Assembly: GCA_022036555.1 (NCBI GenBank)
Contig: CM039137.1
Span: 23,871,364 to 23,935,363, forward strand
Source: Microstegium vimineum
Lineage: Eukaryota > Streptophyta > Magnoliopsida > Poales > Poaceae
Reading direction: 5' to 3'
DNA: 64,000 nt
In this document: piece after piece, positions 1-9,917 of the stretch
Layout: every line of letters starts with the position of its first letter
How positions within the stretch are numbered: position 1 is the first letter of the stretch
Program-made: the position numbers and the translations under genes
The notes under the pieces: model-generated
Database searches by the model: none
Seen by the model: only the letters and a program-made list of their open reading frames with translations
Told to the model about the DNA's origin: nothing

Positions 1-2
1 AG

Positions 3-251
3 GTGACGGAGCAAGTTCGTGCTGCTCTGCACGTGGGCGTGAAGCGGGCGCTCGCGGTCGTCCGCTCAGGCTACATCTACGACCTGGACGTCGTCGCCAG
101 CGGCTTCGTCGTCGACTCGGGGATGTCCGATGAAGCCAACGTGGCGAGATGCCACGAGCTGATCGAGGCCGCAGAGGTGCCCGGAGGCGAGCTGGCAAAG
201 CTCTTCGAGACTGAAGTGCTCCCTTTGGCGAATGGAGATGGCGACGAGTAG
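3..251 (+). CDS. Antisense ORF of the Tat element (C-terminal end only)
   Basis: An open frame of 82 codons enters from the left edge and ends at 249-251 on the plus strand, opposite to the gag-pol orientation. It lies in the spacer between integrase and the missing 3' LTR. It contains SGYIYDLDVVASGFVVD and an acidic C-terminus. Tat-lineage elements such as Retand are known to carry an extra antisense ORF in this spacer. The position, orientation and protein-like composition fit that class. Function is unknown, and the start lies outside the window. Confidence 0.6.
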   Translation: MTEQVRAALHVGVKRALAVVRSGYIYDLDVVASGFVVDSGMSDEANVARCHELIEAAEVPGGELAKLFETEVLPLANGDGDE

Positions 252-808
252 TCGAGGCCCGCGTGCCGAATCTGGACAAGAAGGTCCATGTAATAGATTA
301 GTTTTTGTGATAATACGATGTCGAGCCCCTGGGGGCTTCTTATCTTTAATGCATTTTATTCGAGATGCATCTAGGTGTTTTTATTTCTCGAGCTGTCTCT
401 ATTTCTCTTTGCCTGAGTCGTTGCTTGTGGACTAAGTATTCGACGCACGCTCGTATCCCTGGAGGGGGGGAGCGAGTGGGGGTACCGTAGCCCTGAGGCG
501 TAGGAGAGTCCCCGGCTCGATGGCCCTCGGCCCTTAGGGAGTTCGAGGCGTTTTTTACTTAGCCATGAAGCGTACTCGGGGCGAAGGTGGAAAGAGAAGG
601 CCGAGTTTTGAAAAAACGTTCGAGTTTTTAGAGGACTTAGGAGGGGGGTCCCCCCCTGTCAGCCCCCGAGGGAGGCTTGACTTTGCCGAAGCAGAGTTGA
701 GGCTACCTTAGAGTTATGAACGAATGTGAAATGTATTTCGAGAACATTTTGTTCATTCATAATGCGATAAATGTACATAATGCGGAAAATGTACGAGGCC
801 TCGAGGCC
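252..808. other. Spacer of the Tat element between antisense ORF and integrase
   Basis: No open frame or known domain is visible. The stretch is G-rich in parts (460-480, 645-660) and contains two near-identical ATAATGCG...ATGTACATAATGCGG units at about 757-795. It is typical of the non-coding 3' spacer of Tat elements. Confidence 0.5.
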
Positions 809-2095
809 TTAGGGGTAGAAGCGACGTAGTTGTTCAATGTTCCATGCGTTGGTGAGGATTTCGCCCTTATCGTTCTTCAGCTTGTAAGTCCCTGGGTTTA
901 GCACCTCTGCCACAATGAAGGGTCCTTCCCAAGGTGGCATCATCTTGTGACGCCGCTTGTTGCTTTGTCGACGGCGTAGCACGAGGTCGCCGACGTCGAG
1001 GTCCCTTTTGCGTATGTGTTTGCCGTGGTAGCGCCGCAGCGTTTGATGGTACTTTGTCGATTTGAAGAGGGCCACGTCCCGGGTTTCCTCGAGCTGGTCG
1101 AGGGAGTCCTCTCGGGCTGCTGCGTTGGTTTGCTCGCTGTAGGCCTTTAGTCGAGGGGACCCATACTCGAAGTCAGTGGGGAGGACGGCCTCGGACCCAT
1201 AGACCAAGAAGAACGGGGAGAACCCTGTGGCTCGATTTGGCGTCGTTCTGAGGCTCCATAGGACAGAGGGTAGCTCATCAACCCATCTCTTGTCGTGTTT
1301 GTTTAGCCGATCGAAGATCCTTGGCTTGAGGCCCTGCAAAACCATACCATTGGCGCGCTCGACCTAGCTGTTAGTTCAAGGGTGGGCGACTGCAGACCAG
1401 TTCACCCTGATGTGGTGGTGGTCACAGAAGTCCAGGAACTTTTGGCCGGTGAACTGCGTGCCGTTGTCGGTGATGATGACGTTGGGGACCCCAAAGCGGT
1501 GGATGATGTCGGTGAAGAATAGCACGGCTTGTCGAGATTGAATGTTGGCAATAGGTCGAGCCTTGATCCATTTCGAGAACTTGTCTACGACCACGAGGAG
1601 GTGGGTGTGTCCACCTTTTGTTTTCTTCAGGGGGCCGACGATGTCGAGCCCCCATACTGCAAATGGCCAAGTTATGGGTATCATCTGAAGAGCTTGCGCA
1701 GGCGGGTGAGTCTGCCTGACGTAGAATTCGCATCCCTTGCAAGATCGAACAAGTTTGGTAGCGTCGGTGACGGCTGTCGGCCAGTAGAAGCCTTGTCAAA
1801 AGGTGCTTCCTACCAGCGTTCTTGGCGCCGCGTGATGGCCGCAAGCCCCCGAGTGTAGGTCCTTCAGTAGTGCCCTCCCCTCCTCGAGGGTGAGGCAACG
1901 CTGAAGTATACCGGTAGGGCTGCGTCGATACAGCTCGCGACCATCCCCATACAAGACGTAGGTTTTGGCGCATCGGGCTATGCGTTGGGCTTCGGTGCGG
2001 TCTTCTGGGAGATCGCCCCGTATTAGATACTCGAGGTAGGGTGTGCGCCAGTCAGTCGAGGGGGTTGGTGTTGCGTCCATTCCGTCGACCTCCAT
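809..2095 (-). pseudogene. Integrase of the Tat element, three nonsense codons
   Basis: The segment contains an H2C2-type zinc-binding module (H near 1,855, CKGC near 1,735-1,745), then the rve catalytic core. The core shows WGLDIVGPL (first Asp), IITDNGTQFTG (second Asp), and the VERANGMVLQGLKPRIF block with the catalytic Glu. A C-terminal domain follows (VLRRRQ, PPWEGPFIVAEVLNPGTYKL) and ends at 809. All lie in one frame but are separated by TGA at 1,796-1,798, TGA at 1,376-1,378 and TAG at 1,364-1,366. The last two fall directly before the catalytic Glu. Confidence 0.9.
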
Positions 2096-2552
2096 GACTT
2101 CTTCCCCGTTCGAGGGGGGATCGGTCGAGGGGGGTGGATCGACCCCTTGCTCGAGGGCAGGAGCCCCGAGCCTAGGTCGACGGACGGCTTGTGAAGGTCC
2201 CTCGAGAAGACGTCGGGAGGAATCGTGCCTCGGGTGGACGCGATTTTGACCAGCTCGTCAGCAGCTTCGTTGTACCGGCGGGCGATGTGCTTGAGCTCAA
2301 GGCCGTAGAATTTGTCCTCGAGCCTTTGGACCTCCTTGCAGTAGGCTTCCATCTTGGGGTCGTGGCAGCTCGAATCTTTCAACACTTGGTCGATTACCAA
2401 CTGCGAGTCCCCTCGAACGTCGAGGCGTCGGACCCCGAGCTCGATGGCGATGCGGAGACCGTTGACGAGGGCCTCGTACTCGGCTACGTTGTTGGAGGCG
2501 GGGAAGTGGAGGCGGATGACGTAGCGCATGTGGACTCCTGAGGGTGATATGA
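2023..2552 (-). pseudogene. RNase H domain, second part
   Basis: This is the continuation of the RNase H started at 5,509-5,827. It carries FPASNNVAEYEALVNGLRIA (conserved E), VRRLDVRGDSQLVIDQV (conserved D), and ARRYNEAADEL (last acidic residue). After about 2,150 the reading frame shifts: the downstream integrase linker continues in another frame from about 2,095. The resulting C-terminal tail is out of frame and meaningless. Confidence 0.85.
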
Positions 2553-2557
2553 ACAGC
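2553..2557. repeat. Target-site duplication ACAGC, left copy
   Basis: ACAGC directly precedes the TG of the solo LTR. The matching copy is at 5,509-5,513. Confidence 0.9.
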
Positions 2558-5508
2558 TGTAACACCCTAAAATTTGAAATAGAAATTAGATTTGAATTTA
2601 ATTTAAATTTGATTTAATTCAAACATTTTTGTGATCATAGAATTAAATACAAATAAAATAAATCTCATGATAGGTTTACCCTTTTTCTTGTGCATTTCAT
2701 GCCTCAGCATTTTCTTGTGTTGGTTGAATTTGCAAAACCCTAGAAAACATTTCAAAACCCTTTTTGAAAATCCATTTTTGGAAAAGCAAAAGAAAAAGAA
2801 AAACAGAAAACCTTTTCTCTCTCCCTTTCGGCCCAGTCACCCAGCCCAGCCTACTTCCCCCTTCCCCTTTCTATTTCTCCCGCGTGGGCCGGCTCCCTCG
2901 CCTCGGCCCAACTCGTCGCAGGCCCGTGGCCTCTCCTTTCTCCTCCTCTCTCTCTCTGACTGCGTGGTCCCGCAGGTCAGCCCCTCTCCTTCTTCCTCCC
3001 GAGTCCGACCAGGACTCTGTCCGCGCCGCCGCGCCGCGTCGCGCCGCGCGCGTTCCCCGCGTCGTGTCCGCGTGGGACTCTCCCCTCTGCTCCTATATAT
3101 AGCACCGCGCCGCGCCGCCGTTCCCCATCTACTTTCGAGCCCTCGCATCTCCTCGGACGCAGCAGTAGCAGCGCCGCCATTGCCGCCACTCTGCTCTTGC
3201 CGTCGAGCCGCCGTTCCACGCAACTCCGGCCGCGGTAAGTCTCTCCAACCCTCACATCGCATTCGCGTGTCCGCGGAACACCTCCCCCTTCTCTTTTCCC
3301 TCTCGTTTGCCCACCGGTTGGCTCTGTCGCCACGCACAGGGAATCCGCCGTCACGGTTCACCGTCGCCGACCGTCCACACCCATCCCCGAGCCCTACCAT
3401 TGCCCTAGGTGGGTTCGCCTCGAGCTTCTCTTTCTCCCCGACCTTCTTCCCGGTCGGATTTAGCACCCGAGCCTCTAATCACCTCGCGCCACCGTGTGCA
3501 GAACCTCCGCCACCGCTGCTCCGCGCCGTCGGCCCTTCCCGTCCATCCTTGACCCCCTCCGAGCTCTCAGGCGAGCTCGCCTCCCTCTCCCCTTTCTCCT
3601 GGTGCTCTCGGATTGGAAAACCGAGCACTGGAGCCCCTGATCGACCCCCGCCGCCGAGCACCGCCTCGGGCCGGCCATGGCGCCGCCGTGCGCCACCTTG
3701 CTCCGGCAGCCGCGCCGCCCTCTCTCTCCCTTTCTTCTAATCTGGATCGCCCAGATCAGATCCGACGGCCCAGATTGGCCGATACCCTTTTGGCCTGTCT
3801 TTTTGCTAAAGAACCCCTGCGCTTCTGGCCTCTCAACCCGCAGTCCTAAGGCGGATTTCAGCAATACGCTTTCCTCTCTGGAAGACGTATTTCCTTTTAA
3901 ATCTATTTAATTCGAAATTAAAAGAAAATCCCTATTTACAGTTTTGCCACTGATTTTCAAATGCCTATATTTTGCTCGTTTTAAATCCAAATCGATCCAT
4001 TCAAGTTGCGTTAGATCCGTAATTTCATGCTCTATCCAGTAGTATAGATTTCATCTATGTTAATTACTTTTGAAAATCAAAGTAAATTAATTCTTTAATG
4101 CTTTAATCTTGCCCTTTTCAAAACCTTGTTTAATCTCTAGTTTATTCATTTTAGATTCGATTAGCGTGATTCTCGTGTCTTTGTGATCGTAGTAAAGTAT
4201 AGATCTGTTTTCTAATCTTTTTAAAACCTCTTTATTGTTTATGGGGTAATGTTCTGATCATATCTTTATTGCTTCGTGTATGATTGTTCGGCTGATTGCG
4301 TGGTGATGTTGATCGAGTACAGCCGGTGAGATCTTCGGTGAGCAAGAGTTCTTTGCAGAAGATCAGGACCATCAAGAGCTTTGTGATCAAGGCAAGTTTA
4401 ACATGGGATCATCCTTGTTACCTATTCACCCTAATTCATCTAGTCATTATTGCATGTGTCTAATTTGATTCCTATTAGATCTATACCATAGCTTTGTTAT
4501 CCTTGTACCTTGTCACCATGGGTTTTTATGCATATGGGTAGCTCTGCTATGCTTTACAATAATGGATCTGAGATGAATCTTGATTAATGATATATGTAAC
4601 AATGAGATAAAACTGGCTTTTGTAGCAACATGGAATAGGACCCCACTGTAGGGCAAAAGCTGGGATTCAAATGCAACCACGAGTGCTATAATGGCTCTGG
4701 CTTTAGTTAAGTATGAAGTTTGGACTAACATGCTTGTGGTTCGTGAAAGGCAGCTTTGCCGAGCTGGTTATGGGGTATAGCTTGTATGGGGACCGCTGCG
4801 GGTGGTACCATCGGGGTGTCCCATATTCCCCTTTGCATTGGGTCCGTAGGGTCCGCTACATGCTAGAAAGGGCTTTTGAAAGACTTCATAGTGTTCCCTG
4901 CCCGCTCACCTTGGCAGTGTTATGGGACTAGCTATCCCGGGCATATGGGCAACATGGCTTGTGGGTATAGTGTATAACCTCTGCAGAGTGTAAATCTATC
5001 ATGATAGCCGTGCTCACGGTCACGAGCGGCCTGGAAAACTCACAGTGTAGATGATAATGTTGTTTAATGGTTAATGTTGATTATTATACTTGCATCGTGT
5101 GGTTATCAACTGGGTATGCATAACTAAAGTTAAGTGTTGGTAAAACTTGACCAAGTTAAAAGCGACCGCAGTACAGACAGTGTCAGCCTTTGAGCTTCAT
5201 AACCCTATGTTACTCTTGCTGAGTACTTTAAGTGCTCACTCTTGCTTTCTCAACCCCTTCAGATGGCTTTGAAGACTACCGTGAGGAGTACTAGGCTAGT
5301 GGTCAACCAGTCGGCGTTCCCTGTGAAGTGGAGCTTCGTCGCGAGAGTTATCTTTATTTCCGCTGTTATGTTTTAGAATAGTATTCGTTATGTAATAAGC
5401 ACTCAGTGATGGTACTATTTAAAGATTTATCGGCTTATGTGTGTGATTGATCTCTGGGCACACATGAGTTACTCGCATTCAATTTTATTCTTAAATTTGG
5501 GTGTGACA
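2558..5508 (+). mobile_element. Solo LTR (2,951 bp) inserted in the Tat RNase H
   Basis: The element starts TGTAACACCCTAAAATTT and ends AAATTTGGGTGTGACA, so the ends are imperfect inverted repeats with TG...CA. It is flanked on both sides by ACAGC (2,553-2,557 and 5,509-5,513), a 5-bp target duplication. No internal retroviral domain lies between, so it is a solo LTR left by LTR-LTR recombination. The long LTR and TGTAACACCC terminus resemble Tekay/Del-type chromoviruses of grasses; that family call is inference. The plus orientation is suggested by a TATATATA box near 3,092. Open frames inside it (e.g. 2,631-3,740) are Pro/Ser/Arg-rich low complexity and not credible genes. Confidence 0.9.
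3091..3099 (+). promoter_or_regulatory. TATA box of the 2.95-kb solo LTR
   Basis: CTATATATAG lies in the GC- and pyrimidine-rich middle of the LTR, where the U3/R border is expected. It supports plus orientation of the solo LTR. Activity is not shown. Confidence 0.45.
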
Positions 5509-5827
5509 ACAGCAATCCGGCGCTTGCCCCCATCTTCATCAACAATCCATCGAAGTACATGGTCCAGAGCTCGGTTTGAACTTGCGCCGGGGGTAGTTGG
5601 GTGTCGGTCCATTCTGCAATGAAATCTGCCAATACCTAAGACTTGATGGCCTTCCGAGGGGCGTAGGAGAGAGTTTCCCCCATGAGCTCGACCGACCACT
5701 TGGCGATTCTTCCAAACGCCTCCCGGTTCTGGATTATCTCCCCGAGGGGGAAAGATGAGACCACGGTAACCGAGTGGCCCAGGAAATAGTGCTGGAACTT
5801 GCGCCGAGTGAGGATGATCCTGTGACC
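5509..5827 (-). pseudogene. RNase H domain, first part (cut by a solo LTR)
   Basis: In the minus-strand frame that follows the reverse transcriptase, the sequence resumes with a segment like HYFLGHSVTVVSSFPLGEI, then WSVELMGETLSYAPRKAI. After a TAG (5,636-5,638) it continues with ADFIAEWTD and MYFDGLLMKMGASAG. The YFDG and the following G-rich strand are the start of the second, archaeal-type RNase H typical of Tat elements. The domain is interrupted at 5,508/5,509 by the solo LTR and resumes at 2,552. Confidence 0.8.
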
Positions 5828-6694
5828 CTATGAGATGAACCGGCTGAGGGCAGCGAGGCACCCTGTGACCCTTTGCACACCCTTAAGATCCTTGATCGGG
5901 CTCATCCTGGTGATTGCGGTTACCTTTTCTGGGTTGGCCTCGATCCCGCGTTGGGAAACTATGTACCCTAGGAGCATGCCTCGAGGGACCCCGAAGACAC
6001 ACTTCTCTGGGTTCAGCTTTATGTGATTTGCCCTGAGGCACCCAAATGCGATCTCAAGGTCCCCGACTAGGTTCTCGACTCTCTTGGATTTGACCACGAT
6101 GTCATCGACGTAGGCCTCGACGGTCGGCCCTATGTGTTTTCCAAAAACATAGAGCATGCATCGTTGATATGTGGCCCCGGCGTTCCGCAAACCAAAGGGC
6201 ATAGTGAGGTAGCAAAACATGCCAAAGGGGGTGATGAAGGAAGTCGCGAGCTGATCGGATTCCTTCATCTTTATTTGGTGATAGCCAGAATACGCATCAA
6301 GGAAGCAGAGAGTTTCGCATCCCGCGGTGGAATCTACTATTTGATCAATGCGTGGTAGTGGAAAAGGAACCTTGGGACATGCTTTATTTAAACTAGTGTA
6401 GTCTACGCACATCCTATCCTTTCCATTCTTTTTCTTGACGAGTATAGGATTTGCTAACCACTCGGGATGATGTACCTCCTTGATGAATCCGGCCTTCAAA
6501 AGCTTGTCGACCTCCTCCCCGATGATTCTGCGCTTCTCTTCGTCGAAGCGGCGCAGCCGTTGCTTCACCGGTTTGGATCCGGCCCGAATGTCCAAGGAGT
6601 GCTCGGCGACATCCCTCGGAATGCCCGGCATATCCGAGGGACTCCACGCAAACACGTTAGCGTTCGCGCGGAGAAAGTCGACGAGCACGGCTTC
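5828..6694 (-). pseudogene. Reverse transcriptase domain of the Tat element
   Basis: About 286 residues align by eye to Ty3/gypsy reverse transcriptase. They include an N-terminal YKLL-like connector, the LVKKKNGKDRMCVDYTSLN block, FPLPRIDQIVD, SGYHQIKM, and the catalytic YVDD at roughly 6,110-6,125 (minus strand). The segment follows gag-protease in the same frame after a TAG. It stops at a TAG (5,828-5,830) just after CLAALSRFIS, where intact relatives continue through about 100 residues of connection domain. It cannot encode active enzyme as it stands. Confidence 0.9.
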
Positions 6695-9240
6695 CTATTT
6701 GGGCTCGAGGGTAGCGCTGATCGTCAGCGCCTTCCCATCCGCATGGCCGAGGTCGAGCGGGATGGTCTTGGTGTCCTCCGCAGGCTTGAAGTTGCGTGCG
6801 TGCCGCTTGGGGTCGGGGATCTCCTTGGAGAAGTCGTCGAGGGCCGCGAGGATGGATGACTCCTCGACCGTCTCGGCGTTTTCCACGCACTCGACGTCGC
6901 AGTCGTAAGCGTGCTCGTAGGAGGTGTCGACAGTGATGACTCCCTTGGGCCCCGGCATCTTTAGCCTGAGGTAGGTGTAGTTCGGGACCGCCATGAACTT
7001 GGCGTATCCCGGTCGACCGATGATGGCATGGTAGGTACCGTGGAATGCGACCACCTCGAAGGTCAGATCTTCCTTCCGGTAGTTCGAGGGGGTATCGAAG
7101 CAGACGGGTAGCTTGACGCGGCCGATCGGGAGTGCCTTCTTTCCTGGGACGATCCCGTGGAATCCCCCCGCGTTGGGCAGGAGCATGGTCCTTGGGATCC
7201 CCAGGAGGTCGAGGGTCTCGGCGTAGATGATGTTGAGGCTGCTTCCCCCATCCATGAGTACCTTGGAAAGGCGGGTGTTGAGTATGATCGGGTCGACGAC
7301 GAGTGGGTAGACCCCTGCGTTGGGGACGTGCTTGGGATGGTCGTCCTGATCGAAGGTGATCGGCACGTGTGACCAGTCGAGGTATCGAGGAGCTTGAGCT
7401 CGAACGGAGAAGACCTCCCGACGCTCACTCTTGCGCTGACGCGTGCTGAGTCGGGTCGAGGGTCCCCCGAAGATCATGAAACAGTCGAGGATCTCAGGGA
7501 AGCCCCCGTTCTTGCCATCGCCCTCGTCCTGTGGGTCCTTCTTGTCGTCTTTCTTGAGGCCGAGGGAGCAGAAGTGCTTCTTGAGCATGCGACATTCCTC
7601 GAGGCTGTGGTTGGCCGGTCCCTTGTGATAGGGGCAGGGCTCTTTCAGCATTCTGTCGAAGACGCCCCCCTCGAGAGGGGGACCTCGAGGCTTCTTCTTG
7701 TCCGTCGCAGCGACAAGATCGTAGGTCTCGCCGTCGCGTCGACCCGGCTGGTTCTTCTTCTTCTTGTTGTTGTTATTGTTCTTCTTGGGCCCATTATTCG
7801 AGCCCCCGGGCTCGTCCGCCTTGGCCTTCCCCTTGCTCGGGGATGCATAGAAGAACACGCCAACGGCTTCCTCGCCAGCTGCATAGTTGGCTACGATGTC
7901 CATAAGCTCGTTGGCGGTCTTGGGGGTGTTCCACCCCAGTTCCCGCACCAGCTCCTTGTAGGTTATCCCGGCGACGAACGCCATGATGACGTCGTGGTCG
8001 GAGATGTGGGTGAGCTTAGTACGTTGCTTGGAGAACCGCCGGGTGAAGTCGCGGAGGGTTTCCCCTGGCTTCTGGTTGCAGCTGCGGAGATCCCAGGAGT
8101 TTCCTGGTCGCACGTAGGTGCCCTTGAAGTTCCCCTCGAAGATCCTGACCAGGTCGGGCCAGCCATGGATGAAGTCCGGGGGGAGCTCCTCGAGCCACCT
8201 TCGAGCGGTGTCGGAGAGGAAGAGCGGGAGTTGCCGAATGATGACGTGGTCATCGTCGGCTCCTCCTAGCTGACATGCCAGCCTGAAATCAGCAAGCCAG
8301 AGCTCCAGCTTGGTTTCGCCGTTGTACTTGACCAGGCTGGTGGGTGGACGGAAACGAACAGGCAAGGCAGTTTGCCGGATTGCCTTGCTGAAGACTCATG
8401 GCCCTGGTGGTTCCAGGGATCGACGTTGATCCTCGTCACTATCATAGCGCCCACCTCGATGAGCACTATAACCTCGAGCCTCAGCGTCACCGTGTCGGCG
8501 TCGTTTGTTGTCGTTGATGTCGTATCGCGCGTCTTGCGGTTGTCGATCGTCGAGGATGCGGTCTCGAAGTGGTTGCCGCTCCGCTTCGCCTTGGGGCACC
8601 TTGTCTTGGTGGATAGATACCTCTCGATCTTGTTGAGGGGGCACATCCCACCGCTCGGAAGCAGCTCCTCTTCGTCTTGAGGCCGAGCTCTCCGCTTGTT
8701 GTACGGCCGCGGTTTGGAGAAGCCCCTGGATTTCATTCCTGATGCGTCGCGCCTGGGGCGTCGATGGTGTCGGCATGTCACGAAGCAGCATTGCGGCCGC
8801 CACGACATTTTGGCTGGCACGGTTGTAGACGTGGCACTCGTTTGCCCCCTCCTCGACGATCTGTCGATGGACTTCTCGGGCCCGCTCGCGGGCTCCTCCA
8901 CCCTGTGGCCGCCCGTGATCTCGCTCGAGGGCGTGCTCGAGCTGCTGGAGTCGCAGACGCTCCTCCTCGAGCTTGGCGAGCAGCTCTCGGACTTGCGCGA
9001 TCTGAGCGTCCTGTGGTGGATCGGCTTCGACTGGAACCAGGGGGGCGACGTCTCGCGTCGGGGTAGCGTTGCCCCCTCCCCCTTCATCCGTGGCCGCGGC
9101 GTCATTGATGTCGTCCTGGGAGTCGACCGGATCGACGAGGTGGAAGCACTCCCACGTGGGATCGTAACCCTCGTCGGGGGAGTCCGAGTCGGGGTAGCCG
9201 TGGTAGAAGTTGGGGAAAGATCCCCACCATTCCTCCTCCA
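6695..9240 (-). pseudogene. gag-protease of the Tat element, with nonsense codons
   Basis: The gag reading frame runs from about 9,240 down to 6,695. It contains a charged coiled-coil-like N-terminal part, then the retrotransposon gag core (from 8,365, with WLADFRLACQLGGADDDH and WLEELPPDFIHGW). A lysine/asparagine-rich basic linker and a CPYH...H-type cysteine/histidine segment follow. The last domain is an aspartic protease whose active site reads LMDGGSSLNI, where related families have a D-[ST/G]-G-[SA] motif. A TGA at 8,396-8,398 splits the N-terminal part from the core in the same frame. A TAG at 6,695-6,697 separates the protease from reverse transcriptase, which continues in the same frame. 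Both stops are explained by a single C-to-T change in an Arg or Gln codon. The exact start is uncertain. Confidence 0.85.
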
Positions 9241-9894
9241 GCCATTGCCGTACCGTCCCCCAGGTCTGACACCCTAGGGCCGGGGCTTGTCGTGACTTCG
9301 GGCGCTCGTCTAGTGGAGGGGTGGTGACGAGGTTGATCGTCGTATGTAGCGGGTTCCCTAGGAGCCGTAACGTGCCTGCATCTGCGAGCCTACAAAAGCA
9401 GAACAGAGTCTAGCGCTATTGTAGAGCCCATGTGGAAACAGGTTGTGCGGTGGTGCGACCGAGTGCGTCGGAGAAGCCACGGGGACCCCCTGAGATGACG
9501 GTATGGCAGAGCCAAAGTCAGGCTCAGCGAGGTACCCGCCCCCGACCCGCAAGCATGGGTCAAACAAGCTCCCAAAGGGAGGAACTGTGTTGCCAGCTGA
9601 GGAGAGACATCCGGCGTCTCGGGATCCGCGCGGTGAGGAGTGCGGCAGCGTCGTTCGCGCCTCCTCCTCGTCGCAGGCGATAGGCGCGAGTGGTGGGACC
9701 GTCGTCTAGTCCTCCTTGGCCCCGGAGTTCCGGAGCTGCTGCTGTCCATGCCACTACTGGTGAGTAGAATCATGTTGTGGCCGTGGCCCGTGGACATGAA
9801 CTCTAGACTCCTGAACCAGACGGTGGTAGCGAATGGAAGTGATGGGATCATGGGATCCATCTAGGAGAGTAGTTCGGAGTTGATCGACACGCAA

Positions 9895-9917
9895 AACCCC
9901 CTACCTAGCGCGCCAAC
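9895..9917 (-). other. Primer-binding region of the Tat element
   Basis: Directly after the LTR end, the minus strand reads GTTGGCGCGCTAGGTAGGGG. The same GGCGCGC-AGGTAGGGGG signature follows the LTR in RIRE2-type Tat elements of grasses. The matching tRNA was not determined. Confidence 0.6.

Noticed and set aside
2631..3740. A 369-codon plus-strand ORF rich in Pro, Ser and Arg
   Set aside because: It lies inside the solo LTR, has no domain and spans the LTR TATA box; composition explains its length.
7394..8269. A 291-codon plus-strand ORF
   Set aside because: It is antisense to the conserved Tat gag frame. GC-rich codons of gag give a stop-free shadow frame.
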